Shown one piece after another: positions 40,823 to 50,256 of a stretch of 64,000 nucleotides of DNA (position 1 is the first letter of the stretch; each line of letters begins with the position of its first letter). Under the pieces are notes generated by a model. The model did not search any database. It worked only from the letters and a program-made list of their open reading frames with translations, and had not been told where the DNA came from. The stretch lies in contig NZ_LGHZ01000014.1 of NCBI RefSeq assembly GCF_001266615.1, positions 62,001 through 126,000 of the forward strand. Reading direction: 5' to 3'. Both the position numbers and the translations under genes were made by a program. The stretch is from Kluyvera genomosp. 1. GTDB lineage: Bacteria > Pseudomonadota > Gammaproteobacteria > Enterobacterales > Enterobacteriaceae.

Positions 40823-41374
40823 TTAAACCAGGGTCAACATCCAGTAGCGTTCTTGCCAGCGCTTTTCGACTACGCGTTGGTTGAAAATCGTCAACGTGTC
40901 GCCCTTAAATGACGGAGTGGGTTTTAGACGTAGCTCAAACAGGTCGTCTAGCCCGTAAGGGGCGATAACATCAATAGTTTTGTCTTCGCCTAACCTGACG
41001 GCAACAGCCGTCGCTGTCTCAGGCCAATACCGCAGAGCATCCTCCGTTGAACGATATGGGGCATGACCATTGCGATGATGCATTCGGGCTTGATTCTTCA
41101 CCGACCAATCGAGTGACGGGAGCAGTTGGCAAAGCCTCTTTTCCCGTTCTTTATCGTGAGTCGCATCGTGTAATTTTGCATCAAACCACACCACATCGAC
41201 ATCACCAAAGACCGCGCCTGGCACCATGCCGTGTAAGCGATCCCATACCGCATCGCGTACGAACCCGGCACCAATCCAACCGTCGTTGAGTTTCATCGCG
41301 CGAACGGCATTAAGCGCGCTCATCCGCAAAGGATCCTCGAACAATATTCGCTGTAAACTGGCCCGATAATTCAT
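40823..41374 (-). CDS. Nucleotidyltransferase-family protein (DUF925 type)
   Basis: 183 residues starting MNYRASLQRILFEDP at 41374, with AAGGGAA upstream; an in-frame ATG seven codons earlier is less likely. The segment GAGFVRDAVWDRLHG followed by FGDVDVVWFD gives the paired acidic residues of the NTP-transferase fold. Members of this family are common and uncharacterised. It converges with the LysR gene and diverges from the His-rich membrane protein gene. Confidence 0.85.
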   Translation of the reverse strand: MNYRASLQRILFEDPLRMSALNAVRAMKLNDGWIGAGFVRDAVWDRLHGMVPGAVFGDVDVVWFDAKLHDATHDKEREKRLCQLLPSLDWSVKNQARMHHRNGHAPYRSTEDALRYWPETATAVAVRLGEDKTIDVIAPYGLDDLFELRLKPTPSFKGDTLTIFNQRVVEKRWQERYWMLTLV

Positions 41375-41522
41375 GATATTCCCTTTTCGCGGCATTAAAA
41401 AACCCTCAAAACCACTTCACTTCCCGTTGTTAATCTTATCACCCGATATACTTTGCGCTATCCCTCGCACGCAACGGCTCAGAGGCAAAATAGTGGATGA
41501 CATTAAAAAAATGCATTTTTCT

Positions 41523-41549
41523 GGCAATATTTTTACACCTCATTCGTCT
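41523..41549 (+). promoter_or_regulatory. Candidate ECF-sigma promoter before the His-rich gene
   Basis: GGCAAT at 41523-41528 and CGTCTA at 41545 onward are 16 bases apart, resembling the AAC-type -35 and CGTC -10 of ECF promoters. The ATG of the first gene lies 50 bases downstream. It would allow the sigma factor encoded by the second gene to drive its own operon. Inference only. Confidence 0.4.
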
Positions 41550-41598
41550 ACCTCATCAGAAACCCATTTTTCAGTGTTCTGTTTGAGGAGTAAAAATC

Positions 41599-42090
41599 AT
41601 GAGAGATTTCGATATGCATAGACAAGGTTGGGGACGTGGCCGCGGATTTGGCGGTCATCATATGGCGAAGCCGGTACTGATTGGCGTCGCCCTGTTTGCC
41701 CTACTGGGTCTGCTGGTCATGTCCCTGTGGAATGCCCTGCTGCCGGAGCTTATCGGTGTTAATAGCATCGGTTTCTGGCAATCGCTGGGGCTGTTAGTGC
41801 TGTGTCGTATTTTGTTTGGTGGTCTGGGTATGCGCCCCGGCATGTTTGGCCGCTCCCGCCGACGCATGCATGAACGCTGGATGCAGATGACGCCAGAACA
41901 GCGCGAACAATTTATGCAGCATCGTCGTGGCGGCGGCTGTCATCACGAGCATCACGGGCACGGTTTCGGCCATCATCGCGACGGACATTGTTCACGCCCT
42001 GAACAACGCGAAAGCCAGCCGGAACAAACCGCTGCGCAACCGCAGTCTGAAGAGTCAAACGGTGACAAACCGGCAGGCACCGAGCGATAG
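41599..42090 (+). CDS. Small membrane protein with His/Cys-rich tail, possible sigma partner
   Basis: 163 residues. A basic, Gly-rich start (GWGRGRGFGGHH) leads into two hydrophobic helices (about 25-46 and 58-74), then a charged helix with RWMQMTPEQREQFMQ, then a metal-ligand cluster at 114-131 (C114, seven His, C131) and an acidic tail. GAGGAG lies 8 bases before the ATG. Two bases after its stop begins an ECF sigma gene, so it may be a membrane sensor or anti-sigma factor responding to a metal. I know of no characterised homologue. Confidence 0.75.
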   Translation: MRDFDMHRQGWGRGRGFGGHHMAKPVLIGVALFALLGLLVMSLWNALLPELIGVNSIGFWQSLGLLVLCRILFGGLGMRPGMFGRSRRRMHERWMQMTPEQREQFMQHRRGGGCHHEHHGHGFGHHRDGHCSRPEQRESQPEQTAAQPQSEESNGDKPAGTER

Positions 42091-42092
42091 GT

Positions 42093-42656
42093 ATGAGCGC
42101 TGAAAAAGCGAAAGAATCCCCGATCCTTTCAGCGCTGGCTGCCTGCCGGACCAAACTGTCGGCCTTTATTCGCGGGCGCACAGCGGTACGCGCTGATGCG
42201 GACGACATCCTGCAGGAAGTCACCTATCAGTTAATGAAAGTCGAACAGCCGGTGGAAAACGTCGCCGCCTGGCTGTTCCGCGCGGCGCGCAATGAGATAA
42301 CCGACAGGTCGCGGAAAAAGCGCGAACTTCCGCTGTCGTCTTACTATGCCGATGGCGAAGACGATGACAGGTTTCTCGAAGATGAGCTGGCGGAAACCTT
42401 ATTTGGCGTGCCGCAGTCACCGGAAGACGAATATCTCAGCGAGCTGGTGTGGCAAGAGCTGAATAAGGCACTCGCCGAATTACCGGCTCCCCAGCGCGAG
42501 GCATTCGAAAAAACGGAGCTGGAAGGCTATAGCATGAAAGCACTGGCCGAAGAAACCGGGGTGAGTGTTCAAGCGCTTTTGTCACGCAAGCACAAGGCCG
42601 TATTGTATCTGCGGACGCGTCTCCAGGTTCTCTATGATGACATCGTGGAGGAGTGA
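42093..42656 (+). CDS. ECF-type RNA polymerase sigma factor
   Basis: 187 residues. Region 2 at about 25-85 (RADADDILQEVTYQLMKVEQPVENVAAWLFRAARNEITDRSRKK) and region 4 at about 120-175 (LPAPQREAFEKTELEGYSMKALAEETGVSVQALLSRKHKAV). The linker between them has a long acidic run (DGEDDDRFLEDELAE). Cotranscribed with the His/Cys-rich membrane protein 2 bases upstream and followed by a terminator. It is distinct from FecI and RpoE. Confidence 0.88.
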   Translation: MSAEKAKESPILSALAACRTKLSAFIRGRTAVRADADDILQEVTYQLMKVEQPVENVAAWLFRAARNEITDRSRKKRELPLSSYYADGEDDDRFLEDELAETLFGVPQSPEDEYLSELVWQELNKALAELPAPQREAFEKTELEGYSMKALAEETGVSVQALLSRKHKAVLYLRTRLQVLYDDIVEE

Positions 42657-42675
42657 TCCAGCGTTTTTCTTTAAC

Positions 42676-42707
42676 CCTATCCGACCGTTATTTTGCGGCC
42701 GGATAGG
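42676..42707. terminator. Shared terminator between sigma gene and PRISE-type SDR gene
   Basis: CCTATCCG (42676-42683) pairs with CGGATAGG (42700-42707), with more pairing possible inside the loop. It lies between two convergent genes and can serve both. Confidence 0.7.
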
Positions 42708-42723
42708 TATTCTTCCCAGCAGG

Positions 42724-43779
42724 TTAAGGGATAATTCGCGCAGCCCTTAACTGCGCAAAAATCGTAAAGAACATCTCATCGGTCGCCTGCATACGCGAAA
42801 AGCCCGCACGCCGCAGCTTACTGCCATCGCCAAACATGTCGTAATGCCAGCCAAACACAAAATCAGCAAACTGACCGTCACTTAAGCGCAAAAGATCCGC
42901 TTCGACTAGCCCGTTGCCCGCCAGTTCACGCCATATCGCCTGGCTATCCAGAAAGAGTTGATGAAGTGACAATCTGACCGGTGGTGCGCAGTCAAGCTCG
43001 AACCAGCGTGCAATGCGTGGCCACAGTTCGCTCCAGCGCCAAATGTCGCCATTGTTCACGTTGAAGGCCTCGTTTTGTGCCGTCGGTGCGGTTGCCGCCC
43101 ACAGCGTGGCATCGGCCAACAATCCCGCGTCGGTATAATCCACAATGCTATGCCAGGTCTGATCGGAGCCGGGAAAGCGCAGCGGCAGCCCCTGCGCCCG
43201 GCACAACGACGCATACAGCGCAATACTTAGAACCAGATTCATGGTATTGCCGGGCACCGCACTCCCCACCACACCGGGCCTTATTGCATTCCAGTACCAT
43301 GTTTTACCGCGCTGGAACTGGCTGAGCCACGCAAGCTGAGCGGCGTTGAATTCCGCACCGAGTACGCCGGGGTCGCTCTCGCGGGCGGGCGTTTTAAACG
43401 GCCCGAGATGTGCGCCATACACTTTATACCCCTGCATTAAACTGACCGCCTGCAGCGGTGCCATTTTTTCAATTTGGCTAACCAAATTACGGAGCATGGT
43501 GACGTTGGGCGCCACCATATCCCCCCAGTTCTCAGCATTTACCCAGGCGCTGTAAAAGAGATGAGTGACATCGCTTAATGGCTGTAGCATCTGCGCACTG
43601 TGTTCAACATCGAGTAAATCGACGGACACGAGGGGAATACCCGCGGGATGCGTTGCATTCTGGCGGCTCAGGCCGATGACCTTCCAGTGATTATTCAGCA
43701 GCGTGTTGACCATCTCCCGACCGACAATACCGCTGGCACCGGCAACTAACGCGACCTTTTGTGGCTGTTTTAGATTCAT
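42724..43779 (-). CDS. PRISE-like SDR oxidoreductase
   Basis: 351-residue atypical SDR. N-terminal GASGIVGREM binds NADP. LFYSAW, SLMQGYKVYGAHLGPF, AIRPGVVGSAVPGNTMNL and NNGDIWRWSELWPRIARWF follow the order seen in progesterone-5-beta-reductase / iridoid-synthase-like enzymes, which reduce enones. Within GYKVYG the Tyr and Lys are the catalytic pair of that group. Substrate unknown. It diverges from a LysR gene at 43877. Confidence 0.87.
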   Translation of the reverse strand: MNLKQPQKVALVAGASGIVGREMVNTLLNNHWKVIGLSRQNATHPAGIPLVSVDLLDVEHSAQMLQPLSDVTHLFYSAWVNAENWGDMVAPNVTMLRNLVSQIEKMAPLQAVSLMQGYKVYGAHLGPFKTPARESDPGVLGAEFNAAQLAWLSQFQRGKTWYWNAIRPGVVGSAVPGNTMNLVLSIALYASLCRAQGLPLRFPGSDQTWHSIVDYTDAGLLADATLWAATAPTAQNEAFNVNNGDIWRWSELWPRIARWFELDCAPPVRLSLHQLFLDSQAIWRELAGNGLVEADLLRLSDGQFADFVFGWHYDMFGDGSKLRRAGFSRMQATDEMFFTIFAQLRAARIIP

Positions 43780-43876
43780 GACTCGACTCCAGTAAGGGGA
43801 ACAGAGTCAGTGTGATTGATTTTTTTCTTCGCAAATATCCCACTACACTGATGGTATTTATCAGAAGAATCATTAA

Positions 43877-44770
43877 ATGAATAATAAGCTCAATGCGATC
43901 GCGACTTTCTTACGCGTTGCCGAGGCGGGCTCCTTCTCTGCCGCCGCGCGCCAAAGCGGGATGAAACAATCCGCCGTCAGCCAGCAGGTTGCCGCCCTTG
44001 AAGATGAGTTAGGCGTGGTTTTGCTGCATCGCACAACACGGGTGATGGCGCTAACCGAACACGGGGAAAGCTACCGACGGGATATGACGCTGTTGCTGGA
44101 TGCAATGCGGGAAGCTGAACAGCGATTGCACCCCGTCGAACCGCACTGGCAAGGCAAAGTCCACCTCCAACTGCCCAGCGGGCTCGGCCAGCTTTTTCTG
44201 CCGCATCTATTGGCTCTGCAGCAAATGCATTCCGGATTGCAGCTCACGCTCTCGCTGGATGACCGTATCGCCGATCTGGTCAGCGAAGGCGTCGATGTGG
44301 CGCTGCGTTTAAGCAGCGCCCCTCCGCAAACGCACGCTATACGCATGCTGGCATGCATTGAAACAGCGCTGTTTGCCGCGCCCCACTTTGCCCTCCAATC
44401 GGTCAACGAATTGGCCGCGCTTCCACACGTTAGATTTAGCGGGATCGCCCCCGAATCACCACTGCGCTTAGTTTCTGACGCTGAGAATATTGATGTGAAG
44501 GTGCATACCGTTTTTCGCGCCAATACCAGCGACGCGCTGCTTCAAGCCCTCGAAGCTGGTATCGGTATCGGCGGCATGCAGCGCCCGCTGGCCCGGAAAG
44601 CATTGCAATCGGGCAGGCTGATTCCAGTATTACCCGCCTATCGGCTACCGGATCGTTTTCTCTACGCCGTCTATCCCGATGCGCGTTTTATTCCGCAGAG
44701 GGTCCGGGGTATTGTCAGCGTCATTGAGAGTTTGCTGCCTGAGATAGTCGGGACGCCACAAACAGAGTGA
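43877..44770 (+). CDS. LysR-family regulator, divergent from PRISE-like SDR gene
   Basis: 297 residues. Winged helix 1-60 (FLRVAEAGSFSAAARQSGMKQSAVSQQVAALE), effector domain with RANTSDALLQALEAGIGIGG. It is the sixth LysR gene of the mosaic to face an enzyme or transporter gene. Likely target: the reductase across the 97-base gap. Confidence 0.9.
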   Translation: MNNKLNAIATFLRVAEAGSFSAAARQSGMKQSAVSQQVAALEDELGVVLLHRTTRVMALTEHGESYRRDMTLLLDAMREAEQRLHPVEPHWQGKVHLQLPSGLGQLFLPHLLALQQMHSGLQLTLSLDDRIADLVSEGVDVALRLSSAPPQTHAIRMLACIETALFAAPHFALQSVNELAALPHVRFSGIAPESPLRLVSDAENIDVKVHTVFRANTSDALLQALEAGIGIGGMQRPLARKALQSGRLIPVLPAYRLPDRFLYAVYPDARFIPQRVRGIVSVIESLLPEIVGTPQTE

Positions 44771-44864
44771 CATTTTTCATTCTCACTTATTACGGATCAA
44801 TTTTAAGTGAGTCCCATATACTATAATTATGAGTCGTGTATTTAATCTGCGCTCAGGTATAACC

Positions 44865-45302
44865 ATGAAGTTTAAATTATTAACATTCCTTCTTTTCGTG
44901 TCATTTCAAAATATTGCAGCGGACTTTACCTGCTCTGAGTCTTCAGCATTTCCTTTTATGAAGAGAACGTATAATTCAGATACCGTTTATCACGTCAAAA
45001 TGAACCCAAAAAACGATGTCCTCACGCTTCAGATTACCTTTAATAGCCAAGTTTTTGATTTCGAAACCAAGACATTATCTCCAGTTACTCGCAGCACGGG
45101 CGAAAAGTTTTATGCAAAACATCTGGATGGTAAAAAATGGGTTGAGTTAAATCCAACAATTACGACTGACTCAAAAGGTGAAGTATTCAAATCTGACCCC
45201 ATGTATTTTTATTACGATGACGTAAGAGGCATTTTTAACACCTTTGTCATGGATGGCAACGGGGGATTAAAACTGGATCAACAATGCATGGAAGTCGAAT
45301 AG
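44865..45302 (+). CDS. Small secreted protein of unknown function
   Basis: 145 residues from MKFKLLTFLLFVSFQNIAA at 44865; an ATG 12 codons upstream would bury the signal peptide. The 19-residue signal peptide precedes DFTCSES, and two Cys (near the mature N-terminus and in QQCMEVE at the end) could form a disulfide. The body is mostly beta-like with many Asp, Lys and Thr. No family recognised. The DNA is A+T rich, suggesting recent gain. Confidence 0.65.
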   Translation: MKFKLLTFLLFVSFQNIAADFTCSESSAFPFMKRTYNSDTVYHVKMNPKNDVLTLQITFNSQVFDFETKTLSPVTRSTGEKFYAKHLDGKKWVELNPTITTDSKGEVFKSDPMYFYYDDVRGIFNTFVMDGNGGLKLDQQCMEVE

Positions 45303-45467
45303 CAGCAGAGTATTAACGAGTAATGATCACCTTTTATAACTAAAGTTGCCCACAATCGATACTTTCGGAAACCTGAGGTGTGGAAAAGCCGGAAAACACA
45401 AAATGTGAATCCGGCTAAGAGGAATAACAAGATCCAGCCCTATCATCACAGAGCTAAACTCATGCCA

Positions 45468-48400
45468 TCAAAAGTGGTAACGCAGTCCTAACTGCCCCGA
45501 TTTGTGGCTGTAGTTGTTTTCTCCTACCTGACCCGAAATCTGGCCGTAAATATGGAAGTCTTTGCGCACTTCAGCCTGCAGTCCCAGCTTGGCTTCGAAA
45601 CGGTTCTTAGGCATGTCGCTTGAGAACGTTGCCCCATTGAAATCCATGCTATTGCCCGCATTGTTCCACAGCCAGTTAACGGTCAGAAACGGCTGAAATT
45701 TCGCCTTATCGTTGGGGGCAGTCGGCTGTAAATAGGTGCGTAATCCCAGGCGAGTCGATACGCCGTTGGCGTCCTCGTTCCCGATTTCCATACCGTTTTT
45801 ATCACTGATGCTGTCGGCACTATAGTGCGCATAGCTTACCTGCCCCTGCGGTTCTAGCATCCAGCGCCACTGCTCAAACGATTTAAGCATGCTGGCGTGA
45901 CCCGACTCCAGCGACACGACCCAGGATCGACTGTCGTAATCTTTCGCACTGTCCGCCGTGTTCTTAAACCAGTTGTACATTCCCCACAGATCGGCATACC
46001 AGCCTTCCAGCTGCTCAGCGTTGTTGTACCAGGTTAGATAAGCACCCGCGCCATAACCATCGACTTTACTGCGCGAAGTTGAACCGGTTTTTTTACTCTT
46101 ACTCACCGTATCTGCGCGCCCGTAGGCGCCCATGACCCCAAGGTGATAACGGTCACCATTGTCATCATCCCAACGCGTCAGATCTCCCCCCAAATGGAGA
46201 ACGCGGGAATTGATATTCTGGCTGAGCATCCGTCCAGCGGCATCCATTTTGCTATTGCTGGCGACACCGCGCAGCCACATTCCAGGGTGCTCACGCTCGT
46301 CACCCTTATAGCGTTGAATATACTGAGGTTCACCCAAACGGTCGTGCAGCGAATGCATAAACAACCCGGTCGCCATCGTCTGGTTGGACAAATAGCTCCC
46401 CAAATCCGGGTTAATTTGCTGACTGTTAGTACGTAGGTAGAAACTCTGGTTAGTGGGGTCCGAAAGCGCTCCTTGTTCTAGCGTATATTCATAAACCCCA
46501 GCTCGCACCGTTCCGCCCGCGAGTGTAAAAGCATCCCGGCTGGCATCACCTAGCACATTCACGATCTGAATCCCGTCCTGCTTGGTAATGGTGCCTTTCC
46601 CACCAACGTTGTTAATCACAATAGTGGTTGTGCCGCTGCCTTTGCTGGCGTTATCCACCACCAGTACATCGCTTTGCGACGCTTTGCCACCCTCGTTCAT
46701 CACGGTATCGAGGATCAGCTTTCCTCCATCAGAAATAAACTTACCCCCACCAGAGGTGATGCTGCCACCATCATGAACAGACTGCCCATCCATGCTGTTA
46801 TTGTTCGTAATAGCCAGAACATCACCCGCCAGTTGGTTGAGCGCCAGATTGAGCGTGCCTGCATTATTAAACTGGTTTACGCCCAGCATTTGTCCCTGAT
46901 TGATGCCATACGTCGTGATTCTTTTGCTTCCCTGAGAGATGAACAGCCCAGCCGCATCGACATCGCTCTCGCCGCTAACCTCGGCCAGTTGTATAAGGGC
47001 ACCCGTAGCGTTGTTGATGACGTTCTCACCTTCGCCAAAGTGCATCATCGCCACCTGTTTGGTGTCGCGAATCTGGTCTCCGTTGCGGTCAGCAAAGCTG
47101 CGTAAATTCAACGTATCGTAGTTATTCAGGCTAATATTTCCGCCATCCGTTCGCAAATAGCCGGTGATATCGCCGTAGTTGTTGAGGGTTATCTCATGGC
47201 CCGCTGCATTATCAGCGACAAAAGCCAGATCGCTCATTGCCCCCAGCAAGCCGGCGTTTTCCAGCATGAAATCAGAAGATGCCACATCCCGCGTGACAGC
47301 CCCGACATATTTCGCCCCAAAGCCATCGACATCTGCGCTACCGCCGGTAACTGTGGCGCCTTTGCCAATAACAATAGATCCTTCACTGTTACCCGACATT
47401 TGCAAACCGCCCACGCCCTTTGAAGCATCAATGTGGCTTCCAGCACCAAGCACAATTTGTTGGCTGCCACCGCCGTTCGTGGCGATACCAATGCTATTGC
47501 CCGTTGCTTTCAACAGACCTTTAGCATGGTTTACTGCTGCCAGTCCCCCGGCATTGCTGGCATAAATTCCATATCTCGGTTCGACACTATTTTCTGAGCC
47601 GACATGAATATCCCCGGTATTCACGACCCAGGTTTCGCGATGAGCGCCTGATGCGGTAATAGCGCTGCCGTCGGTCGTGGAAATCGTACCGGAGTTAAAT
47701 ATTCTAATGCCCATATCTTCTTCAGATGAGTTCGCCCCATTATAAGCAGCATTTGCCACAATACCTTCAGAATTAGCACCAGCAACGTTTATTGCCCCGG
47801 AGTTATAAATATTCATTCCTCCCTTACCAAAACTAAAGGCAAATATGCCATAGGAGTCTTCCCCGGTAACATCAATGGTTGCATTTTTAAGGTTGGCAAT
47901 ATTTACAACACCTAAACCCGGAGCGCCAGGGTTAGTATGGGAGTGAACTCCTTTGCTTTTATCGCCATTGTTATTGATTTTCCCCGCGTTGATAATCAAG
48001 GCACTGTCGCGAGAAACACTTTTGATACCATCCATGCCCACACCGTGCGTGGTAATGGTCGTCCCTTCCTCTGCTATCATCTGCGTGGATCCATTTCCCG
48101 CAAATGCAAACGCACCACTATTCATCGCTTCCGTTTGGCCGGTGCCGGTCATGTTTATTTTAATATCAGAACCGGCAAGGAGTTCTACGTGCGAATGACC
48201 TTCTTCGCCATAGTTTTCGGCATAGATCCCGGATCCATTAACATTATTACTGCCATTTATTACTTCCAATTCAATTCTTGAATTGCTCTTAATTTCCACC
48301 GTTGCATTATCACTGTCTGTACGGGAATACAGTCCCATCCACTGATTCCCTTTGTTTGCTAAAGGCGTGATAATGCCTTTAACTGACGAGTTATAGAAGC

Positions 48401-48725
48401 CAAGCGACAGATTTCCATATTTTTGTTGGCCTGGGGCACCAAGAACTGAGCCGTTACCTCCGCCAAGGCTAACCGCAGCTTCGATTAACAACCCCCTGAA
48501 GCCAGTACCTTGTTGAAAGTTAACGATATCATAATCATGAATTTCCATTTTATTATAACCATTGAGGCCGCTATATTCACGAATAACATCTCCGTATACG
48601 ACCCCAGATTCACCGATTATTGTTCTTGTATCATCAATACGTTCGACGCCAGCCAAAGTCGCACTGGAAAACAAAGCTGCTGCGATTGCAAGTGATAACG
48701 TACTCCGATAAAAAAACCGTTCCAT
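45468..48725 (-). CDS. Autotransporter (type Va secretion) with beta-helical passenger
   Basis: 1085 residues from the second ATG (48725), seven bases after AAGGAA. Signal peptide about 1-25 (ending SSATLA). The passenger, about 26-790, is built from repeated short Asn/Gly-rich beta strands (NSGTISTTDGSAI, NAGKINNNGDKSKG), typical of a pertactin-like beta-helix. The C-terminal 280 residues form the barrel, opening near EREHPGMWLRGVASN and ending LGLRYHF with terminal Phe. It probably acts as an adhesin or biofilm factor; no protease motif is seen. Single gene, preceded by a long A+T-rich region. Confidence 0.9.
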   Translation of the reverse strand: MERFFYRSTLSLAIAAALFSSATLAGVERIDDTRTIIGESGVVYGDVIREYSGLNGYNKMEIHDYDIVNFQQGTGFRGLLIEAAVSLGGGNGSVLGAPGQQKYGNLSLGFYNSSVKGIITPLANKGNQWMGLYSRTDSDNATVEIKSNSRIELEVINGSNNVNGSGIYAENYGEEGHSHVELLAGSDIKINMTGTGQTEAMNSGAFAFAGNGSTQMIAEEGTTITTHGVGMDGIKSVSRDSALIINAGKINNNGDKSKGVHSHTNPGAPGLGVVNIANLKNATIDVTGEDSYGIFAFSFGKGGMNIYNSGAINVAGANSEGIVANAAYNGANSSEEDMGIRIFNSGTISTTDGSAITASGAHRETWVVNTGDIHVGSENSVEPRYGIYASNAGGLAAVNHAKGLLKATGNSIGIATNGGGSQQIVLGAGSHIDASKGVGGLQMSGNSEGSIVIGKGATVTGGSADVDGFGAKYVGAVTRDVASSDFMLENAGLLGAMSDLAFVADNAAGHEITLNNYGDITGYLRTDGGNISLNNYDTLNLRSFADRNGDQIRDTKQVAMMHFGEGENVINNATGALIQLAEVSGESDVDAAGLFISQGSKRITTYGINQGQMLGVNQFNNAGTLNLALNQLAGDVLAITNNNSMDGQSVHDGGSITSGGGKFISDGGKLILDTVMNEGGKASQSDVLVVDNASKGSGTTTIVINNVGGKGTITKQDGIQIVNVLGDASRDAFTLAGGTVRAGVYEYTLEQGALSDPTNQSFYLRTNSQQINPDLGSYLSNQTMATGLFMHSLHDRLGEPQYIQRYKGDEREHPGMWLRGVASNSKMDAAGRMLSQNINSRVLHLGGDLTRWDDDNGDRYHLGVMGAYGRADTVSKSKKTGSTSRSKVDGYGAGAYLTWYNNAEQLEGWYADLWGMYNWFKNTADSAKDYDSRSWVVSLESGHASMLKSFEQWRWMLEPQGQVSYAHYSADSISDKNGMEIGNEDANGVSTRLGLRTYLQPTAPNDKAKFQPFLTVNWLWNNAGNSMDFNGATFSSDMPKNRFEAKLGLQAEVRKDFHIYGQISGQVGENNYSHKSGQLGLRYHF

Positions 48726-49422
48726 AGTCATTTCCTTTTATTTATATCCATCACACAACCTACGTCCATCATCAGACGTGACTCTGACAACTACGCCATT
48801 ATTACGATACGTTCAGAACGGTTATTTCCATATACCCTCCCAACGAATTAATAGATGAACCTCCGCTCGAGGAATAATGTCACCCACAACATTCATCAAT
48901 TTAAACATTGGATAAATAAAGGAATATTTCCAATAGATTGCGTAATTCACTTTCTTATTATTGATAGGCTTTGGCTATAATCAGTAATTTGCATTATATT
49001 TCACCCTACAAAAACACCTGCCGAGACATTATTATAATTAATGATTCAAGATGTATAACAGAGATAGCATCGCTGCACTCATCAAAAACCATCAAAGATG
49101 ACGACAGCAGAACTTAATAATTAGCAGGATTGCAATATTTAACGTGGATATAAAACAGACACCAGACATTAGTTAAGCAAATAAAAATAACAGTAAAGAA
49201 ATAATAAAATAATATTAGGAATGGCCTGAGCGCAGAGTTCAGAATAAAAAGATGAGCTATACTCATTTTCCGCTACGACATGATTTATCCGTCGTATTGA
49301 TACAATACTAACTGATGCGTTTATTATGAATCATCAACATCTAAAATAAGCACAATCGAATACTGAATAAAAACGCACTCATCCGCCCAACCATCAGGCG
49401 GAGATTGTCCTAAAACCCTAGG
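48726..49422. other. 697-base A+T-rich region upstream of the autotransporter
   Basis: No open frame of note. The base composition is strongly A+T rich, more than any other gap in the window, which is typical of H-NS-silenced promoters of surface adhesins. The autotransporter promoter must lie here on the minus strand. I found no inverted-repeat switch or simple-sequence repeat. Confidence 0.5.
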
Positions 49423-49926
49423 TTACTCACCAATCGGCTGATAGCCCTGCCATTCTGGCAAATCGCGCTGACCAGTAGCACAAGGCGTCAGGTGAATATA
49501 ATAATCGCCGACTTTTTCAAGTAGCAGGCAATCGTCAACCTCTTTCAGATTGTCCTTATGCTGTTGGTCAACACCGCACAGCAGACAAGACAATGCTTTT
49601 TGCTTCGCCTGTTGAGGATTTTCCGCCACAAAAAGATCGAATTCATGCAGCTCTGCCAGCGTATCCGATCGATAGCCTCCCGCGTTAACAAAATACAGTC
49701 GCTGCCCGTATTCAGGCGATTGCGTAGACAGCGTCACGGAATGTCCATCCACCCAGGTAATACGGCTGTAGCCATCAACATGAATTTTGTCGCTGTCGCC
49801 AAACCAGGCTTCGCGCAACGCAGGCCAGGCATCCTGTGGCTCGTTCGCAATAACGAACTGAATATCGTGTACCTCAATATTCGACTTACCCGCATTGCCA
49901 CCCACATAGAACATAAACAGATTCAT
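49423..49926 (-). CDS. DUF1543-domain protein
   Basis: 167 residues from MNLFMFYVGGNAGKSNIEVHD at 49926, with a GAGGGAG site upstream; an in-frame ATG seven codons earlier is less likely. It has two repeats of the DUF1543 kind: HDIQFVIANEPQDAWPALREAWFG then HEFDLFVAENPQQAKQKALSCLL. Function unknown, probably cytosolic. It is the last gene of the mosaic before the feaB hairpins. Confidence 0.85.
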   Translation of the reverse strand: MNLFMFYVGGNAGKSNIEVHDIQFVIANEPQDAWPALREAWFGDSDKIHVDGYSRITWVDGHSVTLSTQSPEYGQRLYFVNAGGYRSDTLAELHEFDLFVAENPQQAKQKALSCLLCGVDQQHKDNLKEVDDCLLLEKVGDYYIHLTPCATGQRDLPEWQGYQPIGE

Positions 49927-50256
49927 GATTGCTCCCTCTTTTGTCATTTCGTTGTATAATTGATTATATAGCGATGACTAATTCAACACTATCAGCGAAT
50001 CAGAAACAGAATGTCATGCGCCATGGATGCGCGACTTTAGGGATCAGTTAGAAAAGTACAGACGTGGGGGTTTGCCAGTAATAGAGAAAAAGCCAGCCTT
50101 AATGCCGCTGTGCTGGGCGGATGGTGAGGGTTAACGCGCTCATATAACTCCGGTCCCAAACGTGTTAAGCGGGCAACATCATTTGCCCGCTCACGCTCAA
50201 GGATGCCAAGGCAACCTGTCCACAAAAAACAGGGACAGGTTGCCTTCATACATCTA
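49927..50256. other. 330-base gap marking the right end of the mosaic
   Basis: Contains no gene. Two hairpins downstream of feaB lie at its right end: GCGGGCAA / TTGCCCGC (50169-50176 with 50183-50190) and the larger one listed next. No integrase, tRNA or direct repeat matching the left boundary after tynA is visible. Confidence 0.5.
50208..50246. terminator. 14-bp perfect hairpin after feaB
   Basis: A perfect 14-bp stem (50208-50221 with 50233-50246) has an 11-base loop containing a run of A. It lies 10 bases beyond the feaB stop. On the feaB strand the T run is inside the loop, not after the stem, so this may block exonucleases more than end transcription. Confidence 0.7.

Noticed and set aside
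46143-48281. Several plus-strand frames opposite the autotransporter
   Set aside because: They arise from the repetitive passenger codons read backwards; none has a plausible start site or family.
48726-49422. Invertible or repeat-based phase switch before the autotransporter
   Set aside because: No paired inverted repeats or homopolymer / short tandem tracts of suitable length found.
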